Below, piece after piece: positions 42,424 to 50,349 of a DNA stretch of 64,000 nucleotides; positions within the stretch are counted from its first letter, which is position 1, and each line of letters starts with the position of its first letter. The stretch spans positions 81,948 to 145,947 of the forward strand of contig CACIRC010000001.1 of NCBI GenBank assembly GCA_902588895.1, read 5' to 3'. A program made the position numbers and the translations under genes. The notes under the pieces are model-generated. The model was given only the letters and a program-made list of their open reading frames with translations, ran no database searches and was not told the origin of the DNA. The DNA comes from an uncultured Pelagibacteraceae bacterium (GTDB taxonomy: Bacteria; Pseudomonadota; Alphaproteobacteria; Pelagibacterales; Pelagibacteraceae).

Positions 42424-43752
42424 TTAGTTATTACATTCCTTTTCAAGCCAATTAGCAACACCTAAAAATCTATGATCATCAAATTTTGCACCAATTAATT
42501 GAACACCTAATGGCATTTTGCCTTCTCCTTGTAATAGAGGCAGAGAAATACATGGAGTTCCTAAATAGGACCATACTTTATTAAATTCTGCAGAACCGGT
42601 GCTCTTCAAGCTTTTAGGAGCAACACCAGGACTAGAAGGCGACAATACACCATGATAATCTTCAAATACTTCTTCATAAGATTCATAGCTTCTTTTCATA
42701 AAATCTATTGCTTCGACATATTCTTTGGCTGAATGTTTATTACCTTTTATAATTGCATCCTGCATTGGTTTAGATAATTTTTTTTTATACTTTTTGAAAT
42801 ATAATCCGAAGTTGTTTGCTAAATCTGTTTCGTGGATAATCTGATGGTATTTATGAATATCTTTAAAATAAGATGGTGTATCAAAAATTTCTATATTATT
42901 TTTAAAAGATTTAATAAAATATTCAAAAGCTTCTCTAGATTTTTTTTCAACATTTTTCCAATAGTCTGTTTTATAAAAAATAAATTTTGGTTCAAACAGT
43001 GGTCCTTTTTTTGTTTCTTCAACTATACCATCAGCTGAATAATAAGTGGTTGCACTATCAAATTTATCTTTTTTAATTAAAACTTTTGCAAGTAGCGCTA
43101 CATCCTCAACAGATCTTCCAAATATACCAATGTGATCTAATTTTTCTGAGGTTTTAAGCACTCCGTTTCTTGAAATTAATCCGTATGTTGGTTTGTAACC
43201 TACAACTCCGCAGTAAGAAGCAGGTCTTATTACTGAACCACCTGTTTGAGACCCTATTGATAAAGGTGCCATAAATGATGCAACTGCTGCGGCAGATCCA
43301 CTCGATGAACCACCTGGAGTTCTAGAGTGATCATGTGGATTAGTTGTTTTAGGAGGACCTAGATAAGCTAATTCAGCTGTAGCAGTTTTGCCCATTACAA
43401 TTGCACCTGCTGCTAAAAGCAAATCGATAATTTCTGCATTTTGCGAATAAGATTTTCCTTTCCTAATAACTGTTCCACATTCTGTTGGCATATCAACTGT
43501 TCCAATAATATCCTTCACCGCTATAGGGATACCATGCAAAGGTCCTGTTGGTTTTCCTGATCTTCTATATTCGTCAGCCTCTGCAGCTTTTTCTAGTAAA
43601 AGTTTTTTATCAAAATGTGCCCAAGCCTTAACATCTTTTTCAAATTTATTTATTCTTTCAACATACTTCTCACTTACTTCGACTGAAGTAAGTTGTCCGT
43701 CTTTTATTTTTGAAGCAATTTCCTCAACTTTTAAAGAAAAGATATCTATCAT
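42424..43752 (-). CDS. Amidase signature family hydrolase
   Basis: This 442-residue amidase has the Ser-cisSer-Lys triad: Lys80 in GIPIAVKDIIG, the Gly/Ser-rich GGSSSGSAAAV (147-157), and nucleophile Ser173 in GSQTGGSVIRPA. This family includes GatA, but the C-terminal part and the TRAP operon context suggest a stand-alone amidase rather than the Glu-tRNA amidotransferase subunit. It abuts the large permease gene, so it may act on an imported amide or deliver a carboxylate from it. The substrate is unknown. Confidence 0.9.
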   Translation of the reverse strand: MIDIFSLKVEEIASKIKDGQLTSVEVSEKYVERINKFEKDVKAWAHFDKKLLLEKAAEADEYRRSGKPTGPLHGIPIAVKDIIGTVDMPTECGTVIRKGKSYSQNAEIIDLLLAAGAIVMGKTATAELAYLGPPKTTNPHDHSRTPGGSSSGSAAAVASFMAPLSIGSQTGGSVIRPASYCGVVGYKPTYGLISRNGVLKTSEKLDHIGIFGRSVEDVALLAKVLIKKDKFDSATTYYSADGIVEETKKGPLFEPKFIFYKTDYWKNVEKKSREAFEYFIKSFKNNIEIFDTPSYFKDIHKYHQIIHETDLANNFGLYFKKYKKKLSKPMQDAIIKGNKHSAKEYVEAIDFMKRSYESYEEVFEDYHGVLSPSSPGVAPKSLKSTGSAEFNKVWSYLGTPCISLPLLQGEGKMPLGVQLIGAKFDDHRFLGVANWLEKECNN

Positions 43753-45114
43753 TTAATTTGCAAATAATGTTTCAGGCAACCATAAAGCTATTGATGGAAA
43801 CATGTACATTAAAAACATTGCAAAAATAACAATTGCTAAGAAAGGCATAATTCCTCTAAAGATATCTAAAAGCTCAACATTGGTTTTCTGCACACCTTTC
43901 AAATAATATGCAGACATTGCCATCGGTGGGGTTAAAAAAGATGTTTGTAGATTTAATGCAATTAACATTGCAAAGAAATAAGGATTGACTCCAAAAATTT
44001 CTAATAATGGTAAAAATATAGGAACAAAAATAATTAAAATCTCTGTCCACTCTAGTGGCCATCCTAAAAGAAAAATAATTATTTGAGTAATTACTAAAAA
44101 TTGCCATGTTGAAATATTAATAGATGTAAAAAAATGCTCAAAAACTTCATGACCACCTAGATAAGAAAATACTGAAGAAAAAGTCCAAGAACCAATAAAC
44201 AACCACATAATCATAGCAGTTGTTTTTGCAGTTAGAAACACAGACTCCTTAAAATTTTGCCATTTAAGAGTTTTGTAAAACCAGGACAAAATTAATGCAC
44301 CAAATGCTCCTGCAGCAGCTGCTTCTGCAGGTGTAGCTATTCCAGCTAAAATTGTTCCAAGGACTAGCATAATTAATCCAAATAAAGGAACAAAAGAAAC
44401 TAACACCTCTCTTAGAATTTCAGCTCTTGGAGGGATATCCTCTTTTGGTGGTCTTGGTGCTATCGATGGATTTAACCAGGCTCTTGTAACTGCATAACCA
44501 ATATAAAGACCAGCTAATAATAGTCCTGGAAAAATAGCAGCTGCAAAAAGTCTTAGCGGTGACAATTGAGCAATTACTGAATAAACAATTAACATGATAC
44601 TAGGAGGGATTAAAATACCCAAACATCCACCAGAGCAAATTATTCCTGAGGCAAATTTTTTATCATACCCAGCTTTTATCATTGCTGGCCAAGCTAGTAA
44701 CCCCATCAAAGTAACTACTGCTCCTATAATTCCTGTTGCTGTAGAAAATAAAGTACAAGTAATTAAAGCAGCTACTGCCATCGATGCAGGCAATCTATGA
44801 GCGGCTAATCTAATTGCAAAAAATAATTTTGCAACTATTCCTGCTCTTTCAACCAAATAACCCATAAATAAAAATAACGGTACAGCTGTAAGAACATTAT
44901 TATCCATAACAGTGTAAGTGTTTTGAACAAACAACTGGAATATTCTGTTATCAAAAATATGCTCCATCATTGTTGCGTCGTAGTAAGCGTAATAACCAAA
45001 ACCAATTCCCATAGCCATCAACGTAAAAGCAATTGGAAAACCTAATAGAACTGCAAAAAGAAATATGCCCATCATTAAAATTGCTACTTCGGGATTTGTT
45101 AGGCTAAACAACAT
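43753..45114 (-). CDS. TRAP transporter large permease (DctM type)
   Basis: This 453-residue permease of about 12 spans has the normal DctM length. Motifs include GIIGAVVTLMGLLAWPAMIK, CSGGCLGILIPPSIMLIVYS, LGWPLEWTEILIIFVPIFLPLL and NLQTSFLTPPMAMSAYYLKG. It lacks the coiled-coil tail of its paralogue at 37285. It follows the small permease by 4 bp and abuts the amidase start, forming one operon. Confidence 0.95.
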   Translation of the reverse strand: MLFSLTNPEVAILMMGIFLFAVLLGFPIAFTLMAMGIGFGYYAYYDATMMEHIFDNRIFQLFVQNTYTVMDNNVLTAVPLFLFMGYLVERAGIVAKLFFAIRLAAHRLPASMAVAALITCTLFSTATGIIGAVVTLMGLLAWPAMIKAGYDKKFASGIICSGGCLGILIPPSIMLIVYSVIAQLSPLRLFAAAIFPGLLLAGLYIGYAVTRAWLNPSIAPRPPKEDIPPRAEILREVLVSFVPLFGLIMLVLGTILAGIATPAEAAAAGAFGALILSWFYKTLKWQNFKESVFLTAKTTAMIMWLFIGSWTFSSVFSYLGGHEVFEHFFTSINISTWQFLVITQIIIFLLGWPLEWTEILIIFVPIFLPLLEIFGVNPYFFAMLIALNLQTSFLTPPMAMSAYYLKGVQKTNVELLDIFRGIMPFLAIVIFAMFLMYMFPSIALWLPETLFAN

Positions 45115-45118
45115 CTAA

Positions 45119-45694
45119 TTATTTCTCCTCTTTTGAAGTTCTCATTAATACTTGTTCTGTTTCCTCTGCAACAACAATTCTTGCTGGCCAATGACCTGTT
45201 CTTATGCAAATTATTGATCTAAATACTTCGCTTACTCCTTGAATAATCAAAAGAATCCCAGCACAAGGTATCATTGATTTAACCATATAAATTTGTATTT
45301 GAGCTGGACTACTCCAACTTGTCTCTTTTATTTTCCAAGCTAAAGCAGCATATTCATAACCATAAAAAGCTAAAGCAACTACACCTGGGAAGAAAAATAT
45401 AAAGTATAGAACCAAATCTATCCAAGCCTGGGTTCTTTCTTTAAATAATCTGTAAATTACGTCTCCTCTTACATGTGCCTCAGTAGCTAAACAGTATGCA
45501 CCTGACATCATTAGTATTGCACCATACATCTGCATACTAAAATCGAAATTCCATAAGGTTGGCTTATTAAAAACATAAGCCATAACAACTTCGTAAACAG
45601 TCCCTCCCATTAAAATCACAATACACCAAGAAAATGCTTTACCCATTGAAGTGCTAAGTGTATCCGCAAATTTAATGAAAGTTTTCATCATCAA
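45119..45694 (-). CDS. TRAP transporter small permease (DctQ type)
   Basis: This 191-residue membrane subunit has four spans. The DctQ pattern is YGAILMMSGAYCLATEAHVR followed by GDVIYRLFKERTQAW, plus a C-terminal span and a basic/acidic tail. Its length is ordinary, unlike the 327-residue paralogue at 39940. It forms the membrane complex with the large permease 4 bp downstream. It is preceded by a terminator-like hairpin after the binding protein gene. Confidence 0.93.
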   Translation of the reverse strand: MMMKTFIKFADTLSTSMGKAFSWCIVILMGGTVYEVVMAYVFNKPTLWNFDFSMQMYGAILMMSGAYCLATEAHVRGDVIYRLFKERTQAWIDLVLYFIFFFPGVVALAFYGYEYAALAWKIKETSWSSPAQIQIYMVKSMIPCAGILLIIQGVSEVFRSIICIRTGHWPARIVVAEETEQVLMRTSKEEK

Positions 45695-45717
45695 AAAGTA
45701 TATTAAATTAAACTAAA

Positions 45718-45747
45718 AAAAAAGGGGGTATTTAAACCCCCTTTTTT
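45718..45747 (-). terminator. Hairpin attenuator between TRAP binding protein and permeases
   Basis: On the minus strand AAAAAAGGGGGT-TTAAAT-ACCCCCTTTTTT forms a long stem (six G-C-flanked core pairs, then six A-T pairs) with a 6-base loop and a T-run of nine. It lies 17 bases after the binding-protein stop codon. It is a strong intrinsic terminator candidate that should cut permease expression. Its loop TTAAAT is the same as that of the hairpin at 40952-40975. Confidence 0.87.
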
Positions 45748-45764
45748 CAATTTATTAAAGTTAA

Positions 45765-46922
45765 TTAGATTTTAACTTTTTCAATTGGTCCAAACTCATT
45801 TTCATAAGCTAATTTGTAGTTCGGTTGATTCATCAACAGATACTTCATTGTTCTCTTAGCGTATGCTTTTTGTGAGTCTACTACTTTCTTAAAGAAAGCG
45901 TCTTTTCCAGAAAACTCACTTATGATTTTATCCCAACCTTTTAATTGCTCAGCTAAGATAGCATCAGATGTTTGGTAAACATTTACCTTGTGCTCGTTCA
46001 TCAACTTAGCTAAGTCAGCAGAGTATCTAACTAAAGCTTTGAAGTAGTTATCTGAGTTTGCAGCATAAGCAGCATTTTTCAAGATAGCTTGATGTTTAGG
46101 TGCAAGGCTGTTTAGTCTCTTAGTATTCATAGGAATTTCAAACATTTCCTGAGATTGGTGGAAACTTCCTAAGTGATAATGTTTAGAGACGTCTTGCATT
46201 CCGAACTGTGAGTCTGATGTTGGGTTGTTAAACTCTGCAGCATCAATCAAACCAGTTTTCATAGCTGGTTGGATTTCACCACCAGGCAATTGTCTTACGA
46301 CCATTCCCATAGCAGTTAAAACGTTAGTCGCTAGACCAACAGTTCTATACTTCATACCTTTAACATCAGATACTTTTGTTACGTTCTTTTTGAACCAACC
46401 AAATGGTTGAGCTGGCATTGGCATATGGAAGAAACCAGTGTAATTAAATCCTACACTTTTTACTGCTTCTTCGTATAATGCTCTTCCTCCACCATACTCC
46501 ATCCATCCCATAACTTCTTGAGATGACATTCCGTATGAAGGACCAGTTCCAAAAAGTGAAGCTGCAGCATTTTTTCCGTACCAGTATGCAGTCACCCAGT
46601 GACCCATATCTACTACTCCTGAACTTACTGCTTGTCCAATTTCTGAAGTTTTTACAACGGCACCAACAGGCTGAAGATCAATTTTTAGTTCTCCTCCAGA
46701 CATGTCACTAACCATTTTTGCATAGTCTCCTGCCATTTCAAAAAAGATGTTAGCGCCTGAAGGCCAAGCTGCTTGCATTTTTAATGTTAATGGAGCACCA
46801 AATGCAACATTTGGCATAGCTACAGCTGTCGCTGCTGCTGCACCAGTCGCTGCTGCTGCTTTGAAGAACTTACGTCTTGAAGGAGTTTTAGAACCCTTCA
46901 ATGATTTTTTATTCTTAATCAT
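45765..46922 (-). CDS. TRAP transporter substrate-binding protein (DctP/TakP-like)
   Basis: This 385-residue binding protein has a twin-arginine-type signal (SRRKFFK, Arg16-Arg17), nearly the same as that of the paralogue at 40995, with likely cleavage near VAFGA (39-43). The mature part (TLKMQAAWPSGANIFFEMAG) continues with GMKYRTVGLATNVLTAMGM and QLPGGEIQPAMKTGLIDAAEF, typical of TRAP binding proteins of the TakP/mannitol-chloroaromatic group. The mature domains of the two paralogues diverge strongly, so their ligands probably differ. It heads the operon with dctQ, dctM, the amidase and the small membrane protein. Confidence 0.92.
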   Translation of the reverse strand: MIKNKKSLKGSKTPSRRKFFKAAAATGAAAATAVAMPNVAFGAPLTLKMQAAWPSGANIFFEMAGDYAKMVSDMSGGELKIDLQPVGAVVKTSEIGQAVSSGVVDMGHWVTAYWYGKNAAASLFGTGPSYGMSSQEVMGWMEYGGGRALYEEAVKSVGFNYTGFFHMPMPAQPFGWFKKNVTKVSDVKGMKYRTVGLATNVLTAMGMVVRQLPGGEIQPAMKTGLIDAAEFNNPTSDSQFGMQDVSKHYHLGSFHQSQEMFEIPMNTKRLNSLAPKHQAILKNAAYAANSDNYFKALVRYSADLAKLMNEHKVNVYQTSDAILAEQLKGWDKIISEFSGKDAFFKKVVDSQKAYAKRTMKYLLMNQPNYKLAYENEFGPIEKVKI

Positions 46923-46936
46923 ATATTCTCCTCTTA

Positions 46937-47018
46937 GTTAATTAACTGAGAAATTTAAGCACAGATTCAGATTAGAGTCTTTCTAAAAGATGAGCCAAAA
47001 TGACCCATATTGGTCATT
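46937..47018 (-). promoter_or_regulatory. Leader of the first TRAP operon with TGACC-N6-GGTCA dyad
   Basis: Between the mmsB stop (47053) and the binding-protein start there are 130 bp. A 7-bp inverted repeat AATGACC-N6-GGTCATT covers 46999-47018. On the minus strand TTGGCT follows it by two bases, then an 18-base spacer and TAATCT, a possible -35/-10 pair. The dyad could be an operator next to this promoter, or a weak terminator for mmsB because four T residues follow it. GTTAATTAAC is at 46937-46946, next to the AGAGGAG ribosome binding site. Confidence 0.45.
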
Positions 47019-47052
47019 GGGAAAAAAAAAATTCAATTATAAGTAGAATTAT

Positions 47053-47967
47053 TTAGTCTATTGGATAATCCCAAGCAGTGCCACCTATAACTTTTGAAAT
47101 CGCTGAAAAATCTTTTGTATCATTTCCTTCTTTACAGAATTGATCATAAATTTCTAATGCCATCTTTCCTAATGGTGTTTCAGCATTTACACTTTTGGCA
47201 CAATCGTTTGCAAGTTTAAGATCTTTATTCATCATTCCTGCAGAGAAACCTGGACGATAATTATTATTTGAAGGTGTGCCATCAATTAAACCAGGTAAAG
47301 GCGGATACACAGAAATTGGCCAGCTGTTACCTGATGCATTTTTCATGATTTCATGAACTTTTTTAATATCTATATTTAATCTTTTTGCTAACATTAATGA
47401 CTCTGAAGCAGCAATCATTGCAATTCCTAAAGCCATATTGTTACAAATCTTTGCACCATTCCCGCTACCCAAATCACCTGCATGAAATATATTTTTCCCA
47501 ATAATTTTTAATAAAGGAAGCGCTTTTTCATATGCCTCTTTTGATCCACCAACCATTATATTTAAGGTTGCTTTTTGAGCCCCCATCACTCCACCGCTAA
47601 CCGGAGCATCGATCATTTTTATATCTAATTCTGAAGCTTTTTTACCAATCTCAATAGAAGTTTTAATATCAATTGTTGAGCAATCGATTAGAAGACAATC
47701 TTTTGAAACTCTATTTATTATTCCGTTTTCTCCTAAATAAACTTCTTTAGAATGCTTACCTTCAGGAAGCATAGTTACAACAGTTTCTATATCAGCTGTA
47801 ATTAAATCATCAAAATTCGATATTGTTTCAAGATTTTTATCTTTTGCAATTTCGAGCATTTTTTTTGAAACATCAAAAACTTTTATAGTTTTGCCTGCCT
47901 TCATTAAATTTTCAGCCATCGGACAACCCATGTTGCCAACGCCAATAAACGCTATTGATTTAGACAT
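47053..47967 (-). CDS. mmsB: 3-hydroxyisobutyrate dehydrogenase (MmsB type)
   Basis: This NAD-dependent beta-hydroxyacid dehydrogenase of 304 residues has the Rossmann motif GVGNMGCPMAENLMKAG (8-24), the substrate loop DAPVSGGVMGAQKATLN, and the catalytic Lys segment GNGAKICNNMALGIAM. The segment PPLPGLIDGTPSNNNYRPGF resembles true 3-hydroxyisobutyrate dehydrogenases more than tartronate-semialdehyde reductases. The product, methylmalonate semialdehyde, is the substrate of MmsA (15348). It abuts the following dehydrogenase gene. A broader hydroxyacid specificity is possible. Confidence 0.82.
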   Translation of the reverse strand: MSKSIAFIGVGNMGCPMAENLMKAGKTIKVFDVSKKMLEIAKDKNLETISNFDDLITADIETVVTMLPEGKHSKEVYLGENGIINRVSKDCLLIDCSTIDIKTSIEIGKKASELDIKMIDAPVSGGVMGAQKATLNIMVGGSKEAYEKALPLLKIIGKNIFHAGDLGSGNGAKICNNMALGIAMIAASESLMLAKRLNIDIKKVHEIMKNASGNSWPISVYPPLPGLIDGTPSNNNYRPGFSAGMMNKDLKLANDCAKSVNAETPLGKMALEIYDQFCKEGNDTKDFSAISKVIGGTAWDYPID

Positions 47968-48921
47968 TTAATTTACTTTATTTTTACAATTTCCAGTATT
48001 AAAGAACTCATCAAGATTATCTATTGCTAAATTGGCCATAGCTGTACGAGTGTCTTTAGTTGCACTGCCTAGATGTGGAAGTATAAATGCACTTTTGTGA
48101 TTTAGATACCCTGGGTTTAAATTTGGCTCATTTTTATATACATCTAATCCTACTGCATAAACTTTTCTTCTTTCTAAAGCATCTATCATTGCATCGTCAT
48201 CAACAATATCTCCCCTAGCAACGTTTGTAACTATCGCACCTTTAGGTAAATATTCTATTGTCTCTTTATTAATCATATCAATCGTTTCCTTAGAAGCTGG
48301 ACAACAAATCGACAAAACATCTGAAACTGTTAACAGGCCTTTTAAACTATCATGATAAGTTGCGCCTTGTTCTTTATCTTCGTTTAGTTTTGATCGATTG
48401 TGATAATGAATAATCATCCCTAAAGACTTTGCAACTTTAGCAATTTTTTGGCCAATTCTTCCCATTCCTAAAATACCTAACCTTGAACCAGTCAATTGTT
48501 TGCCAATAAGGTAATCAGCTGACCACTTCCATCCTCCCTGTCTCGCACTTTCAATTCCTTCAGAAGCTCTTCTACAAGCTCCAAGTATTAGGAGAATTCC
48601 AATTTCTGCTGTAGCATCTGTTAAAACATCAGGTGTGTTTGTAACTGCTATTTTTCTTTTTTTTGCTGCTTCTAAATCTATATTTCCAAAACCAACTGCA
48701 AAATTTGAAATTATTTTTACACTCTCAGGTAATTTATTAATTGTTTTAGCGTCCATTTTGTCTGTTAAGGAAGTTAAAATTCCATCACATCCTTGACTCA
48801 TTTCTACTACCTTGTTTTGAGAATAAAGCTCATCATTGTCATTAAAATTTGCTTGAAAAATTTTTGATGCTTTTTCTTCGCAAGATTTAAGCAACCTTCT
48901 AGTGATTAGAATTTTTTTCAT
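47968..48921 (-). CDS. D-isomer-specific 2-hydroxyacid dehydrogenase (glyoxylate/hydroxypyruvate reductase-like)
   Basis: This 317-residue NAD(P)-dependent enzyme contains LGILGMGRIGQKIAKVAKSL (the nucleotide-binding Rossmann motif, about 149-168), the catalytic Arg segment VTNVARGDIVDDDAMI, the Glu in LDVYKNEPNLNPG, and the catalytic His in ILPHLGSATKDTRTAM. It would interconvert 2-oxoacids such as glyoxylate or hydroxypyruvate with D-2-hydroxyacids. It lies between the FAD-linked dehydrogenase gene and mmsB. Confidence 0.88.
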   Translation of the reverse strand: MKKILITRRLLKSCEEKASKIFQANFNDNDELYSQNKVVEMSQGCDGILTSLTDKMDAKTINKLPESVKIISNFAVGFGNIDLEAAKKRKIAVTNTPDVLTDATAEIGILLILGACRRASEGIESARQGGWKWSADYLIGKQLTGSRLGILGMGRIGQKIAKVAKSLGMIIHYHNRSKLNEDKEQGATYHDSLKGLLTVSDVLSICCPASKETIDMINKETIEYLPKGAIVTNVARGDIVDDDAMIDALERRKVYAVGLDVYKNEPNLNPGYLNHKSAFILPHLGSATKDTRTAMANLAIDNLDEFFNTGNCKNKVN

Positions 48922-48930
48922 ATTTTAAGA

Positions 48931-50304
48931 TTAGTTTAAATCAAAGATTTTTCCAGGATTCATTATATTATTTGGATCTATAGTTCTTTTGATCGATTTC
49001 ATTACTGGAATATTGTCAGGATGCTGTTCAAGCAAATATTCTTTTTTATGGAGACCTACTCCGTGTTCGCCAGTGATAGTTCCTTCAAGCTCTAAAGCTT
49101 TCCTTATTAATGTACCATTAAAGGCTCTGAGTTGTTTATACATTTCTTTTTTTGCAGGATCATAAGGTAAAACTACATGGAAATTACCATCACCCATGTG
49201 ACCTACCATTGGGGCTCTAACCCCAAATTCTTTAGCTTTTTCCTCCGCAAACTTTACACACTCTGTAATTTTTGAAATTGGTACACATACATCTGTTGAA
49301 TAAACCCTTCCATTATTATTTAAAGCTTTAACAGAATAATATACATCCCACCTTGCTTGCCAAAGTTTATTTCTCTCCTCTAAATCTTTAGCCCATTTAA
49401 ATGAGCTTCCATTGTTATCTTTTGATAATTCTTCTACAATTTTTATATTCTCTTTATTTGAAGATTCGGACCCATGAAATTCAAAAAATAAAGTTGGTAC
49501 TGCTTCAATGTCTTTTAATTTAGAGTAGTTTATTGATATTCCCATCTGGTCTGCGTTAAGCATTTCAATTCTAGCAATTGGGACACCATACTGAATAACC
49601 TGTTGAGCAGTCATTACAGCATCTTCTAAAGTAGGAAAATGACATACCGCACTCATTATACTTTCAGGTACAGGAGATAATCTTAAGTGAACTTCTGTGA
49701 TAATACCTAAAGTTCCTTCTGATCCAATAAATAGATTTGTTAAGTTGTAACCTGCTGAGGTTTTTTTAGTTCTACCACCTGTATTAATGATATCGCCATT
49801 TGGCAGTACTACTGTTAGACCAGAAATAACCGTCTTCATAGTTCCATATTTTACTGCCATAGTTCCTGAAGCTGAAGTTGACGCCATTCCCCCTAATGCA
49901 GCGTTTGCTCCTGGGTCAATTGGGAAAAAAACTCCATCTTCTCTTAAATAGTCATTTAATTGTTCTTTTGTTACACATGCCTGAACTCTACAATCAAAAT
50001 CTTGAGCGTTTACACTTAAAATTTTATTCATTTTTTCCAAGCATATAGTTATACCATTTTCATTTCCTACGACATTTCCTTCTAAAGATGTGCCTGTACC
50101 ATAAGGAACAACTGGGATTTTATGTTCATTACAAAGTTTTAATATTTTTGATACCTCTTCATTAGTTTCTGGAAAAACTACTGCTTTTGATAAAATTGGA
50201 TCGTAGGTATCCTCACCTCTTGCATAATTTCCACGAGCAGACTCTGATGTAGAAAACCTACTGTTTAAAAGATTTTTTAATTCTATCTCAACTTGCTGGT
50301 TCAT
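48931..50304 (-). CDS. FAD-linked D-2-hydroxyacid dehydrogenase (GlcD/D-LDH-like)
   Basis: This flavoprotein of the vanillyl-alcohol-oxidase fold has the PP-loop VPYGTGTSLEGNVVG and the FAD contact FIGSEGTLGIITEVHLRLS, and it ends with PNNIMNPGKIFD, all typical of D-lactate or glycolate dehydrogenases. The ATG at 50302-50304 gives 457 residues. A GTG four codons upstream (50314-50316) is also open, but neither has a clear ribosome binding site. It lies 33 bp after the aminotransferase gene. The electron acceptor is probably quinone or a cytochrome, which is inference. Confidence 0.87.
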   Translation of the reverse strand: MNQQVEIELKNLLNSRFSTSESARGNYARGEDTYDPILSKAVVFPETNEEVSKILKLCNEHKIPVVPYGTGTSLEGNVVGNENGITICLEKMNKILSVNAQDFDCRVQACVTKEQLNDYLREDGVFFPIDPGANAALGGMASTSASGTMAVKYGTMKTVISGLTVVLPNGDIINTGGRTKKTSAGYNLTNLFIGSEGTLGIITEVHLRLSPVPESIMSAVCHFPTLEDAVMTAQQVIQYGVPIARIEMLNADQMGISINYSKLKDIEAVPTLFFEFHGSESSNKENIKIVEELSKDNNGSSFKWAKDLEERNKLWQARWDVYYSVKALNNNGRVYSTDVCVPISKITECVKFAEEKAKEFGVRAPMVGHMGDGNFHVVLPYDPAKKEMYKQLRAFNGTLIRKALELEGTITGEHGVGLHKKEYLLEQHPDNIPVMKSIKRTIDPNNIMNPGKIFDLN

Positions 50305-50349
50305 AGTTCTAAACACTAATACTAATAAAAAAAAATAAAAAAATACAGC

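Noticed and set aside
42424-43752. GatA (Glu-tRNA amidotransferase subunit A)
   Set aside because: The amidase signature is shared, but there is no gatB or gatC nearby and the operon is a TRAP transporter, so a stand-alone amidase is more likely.
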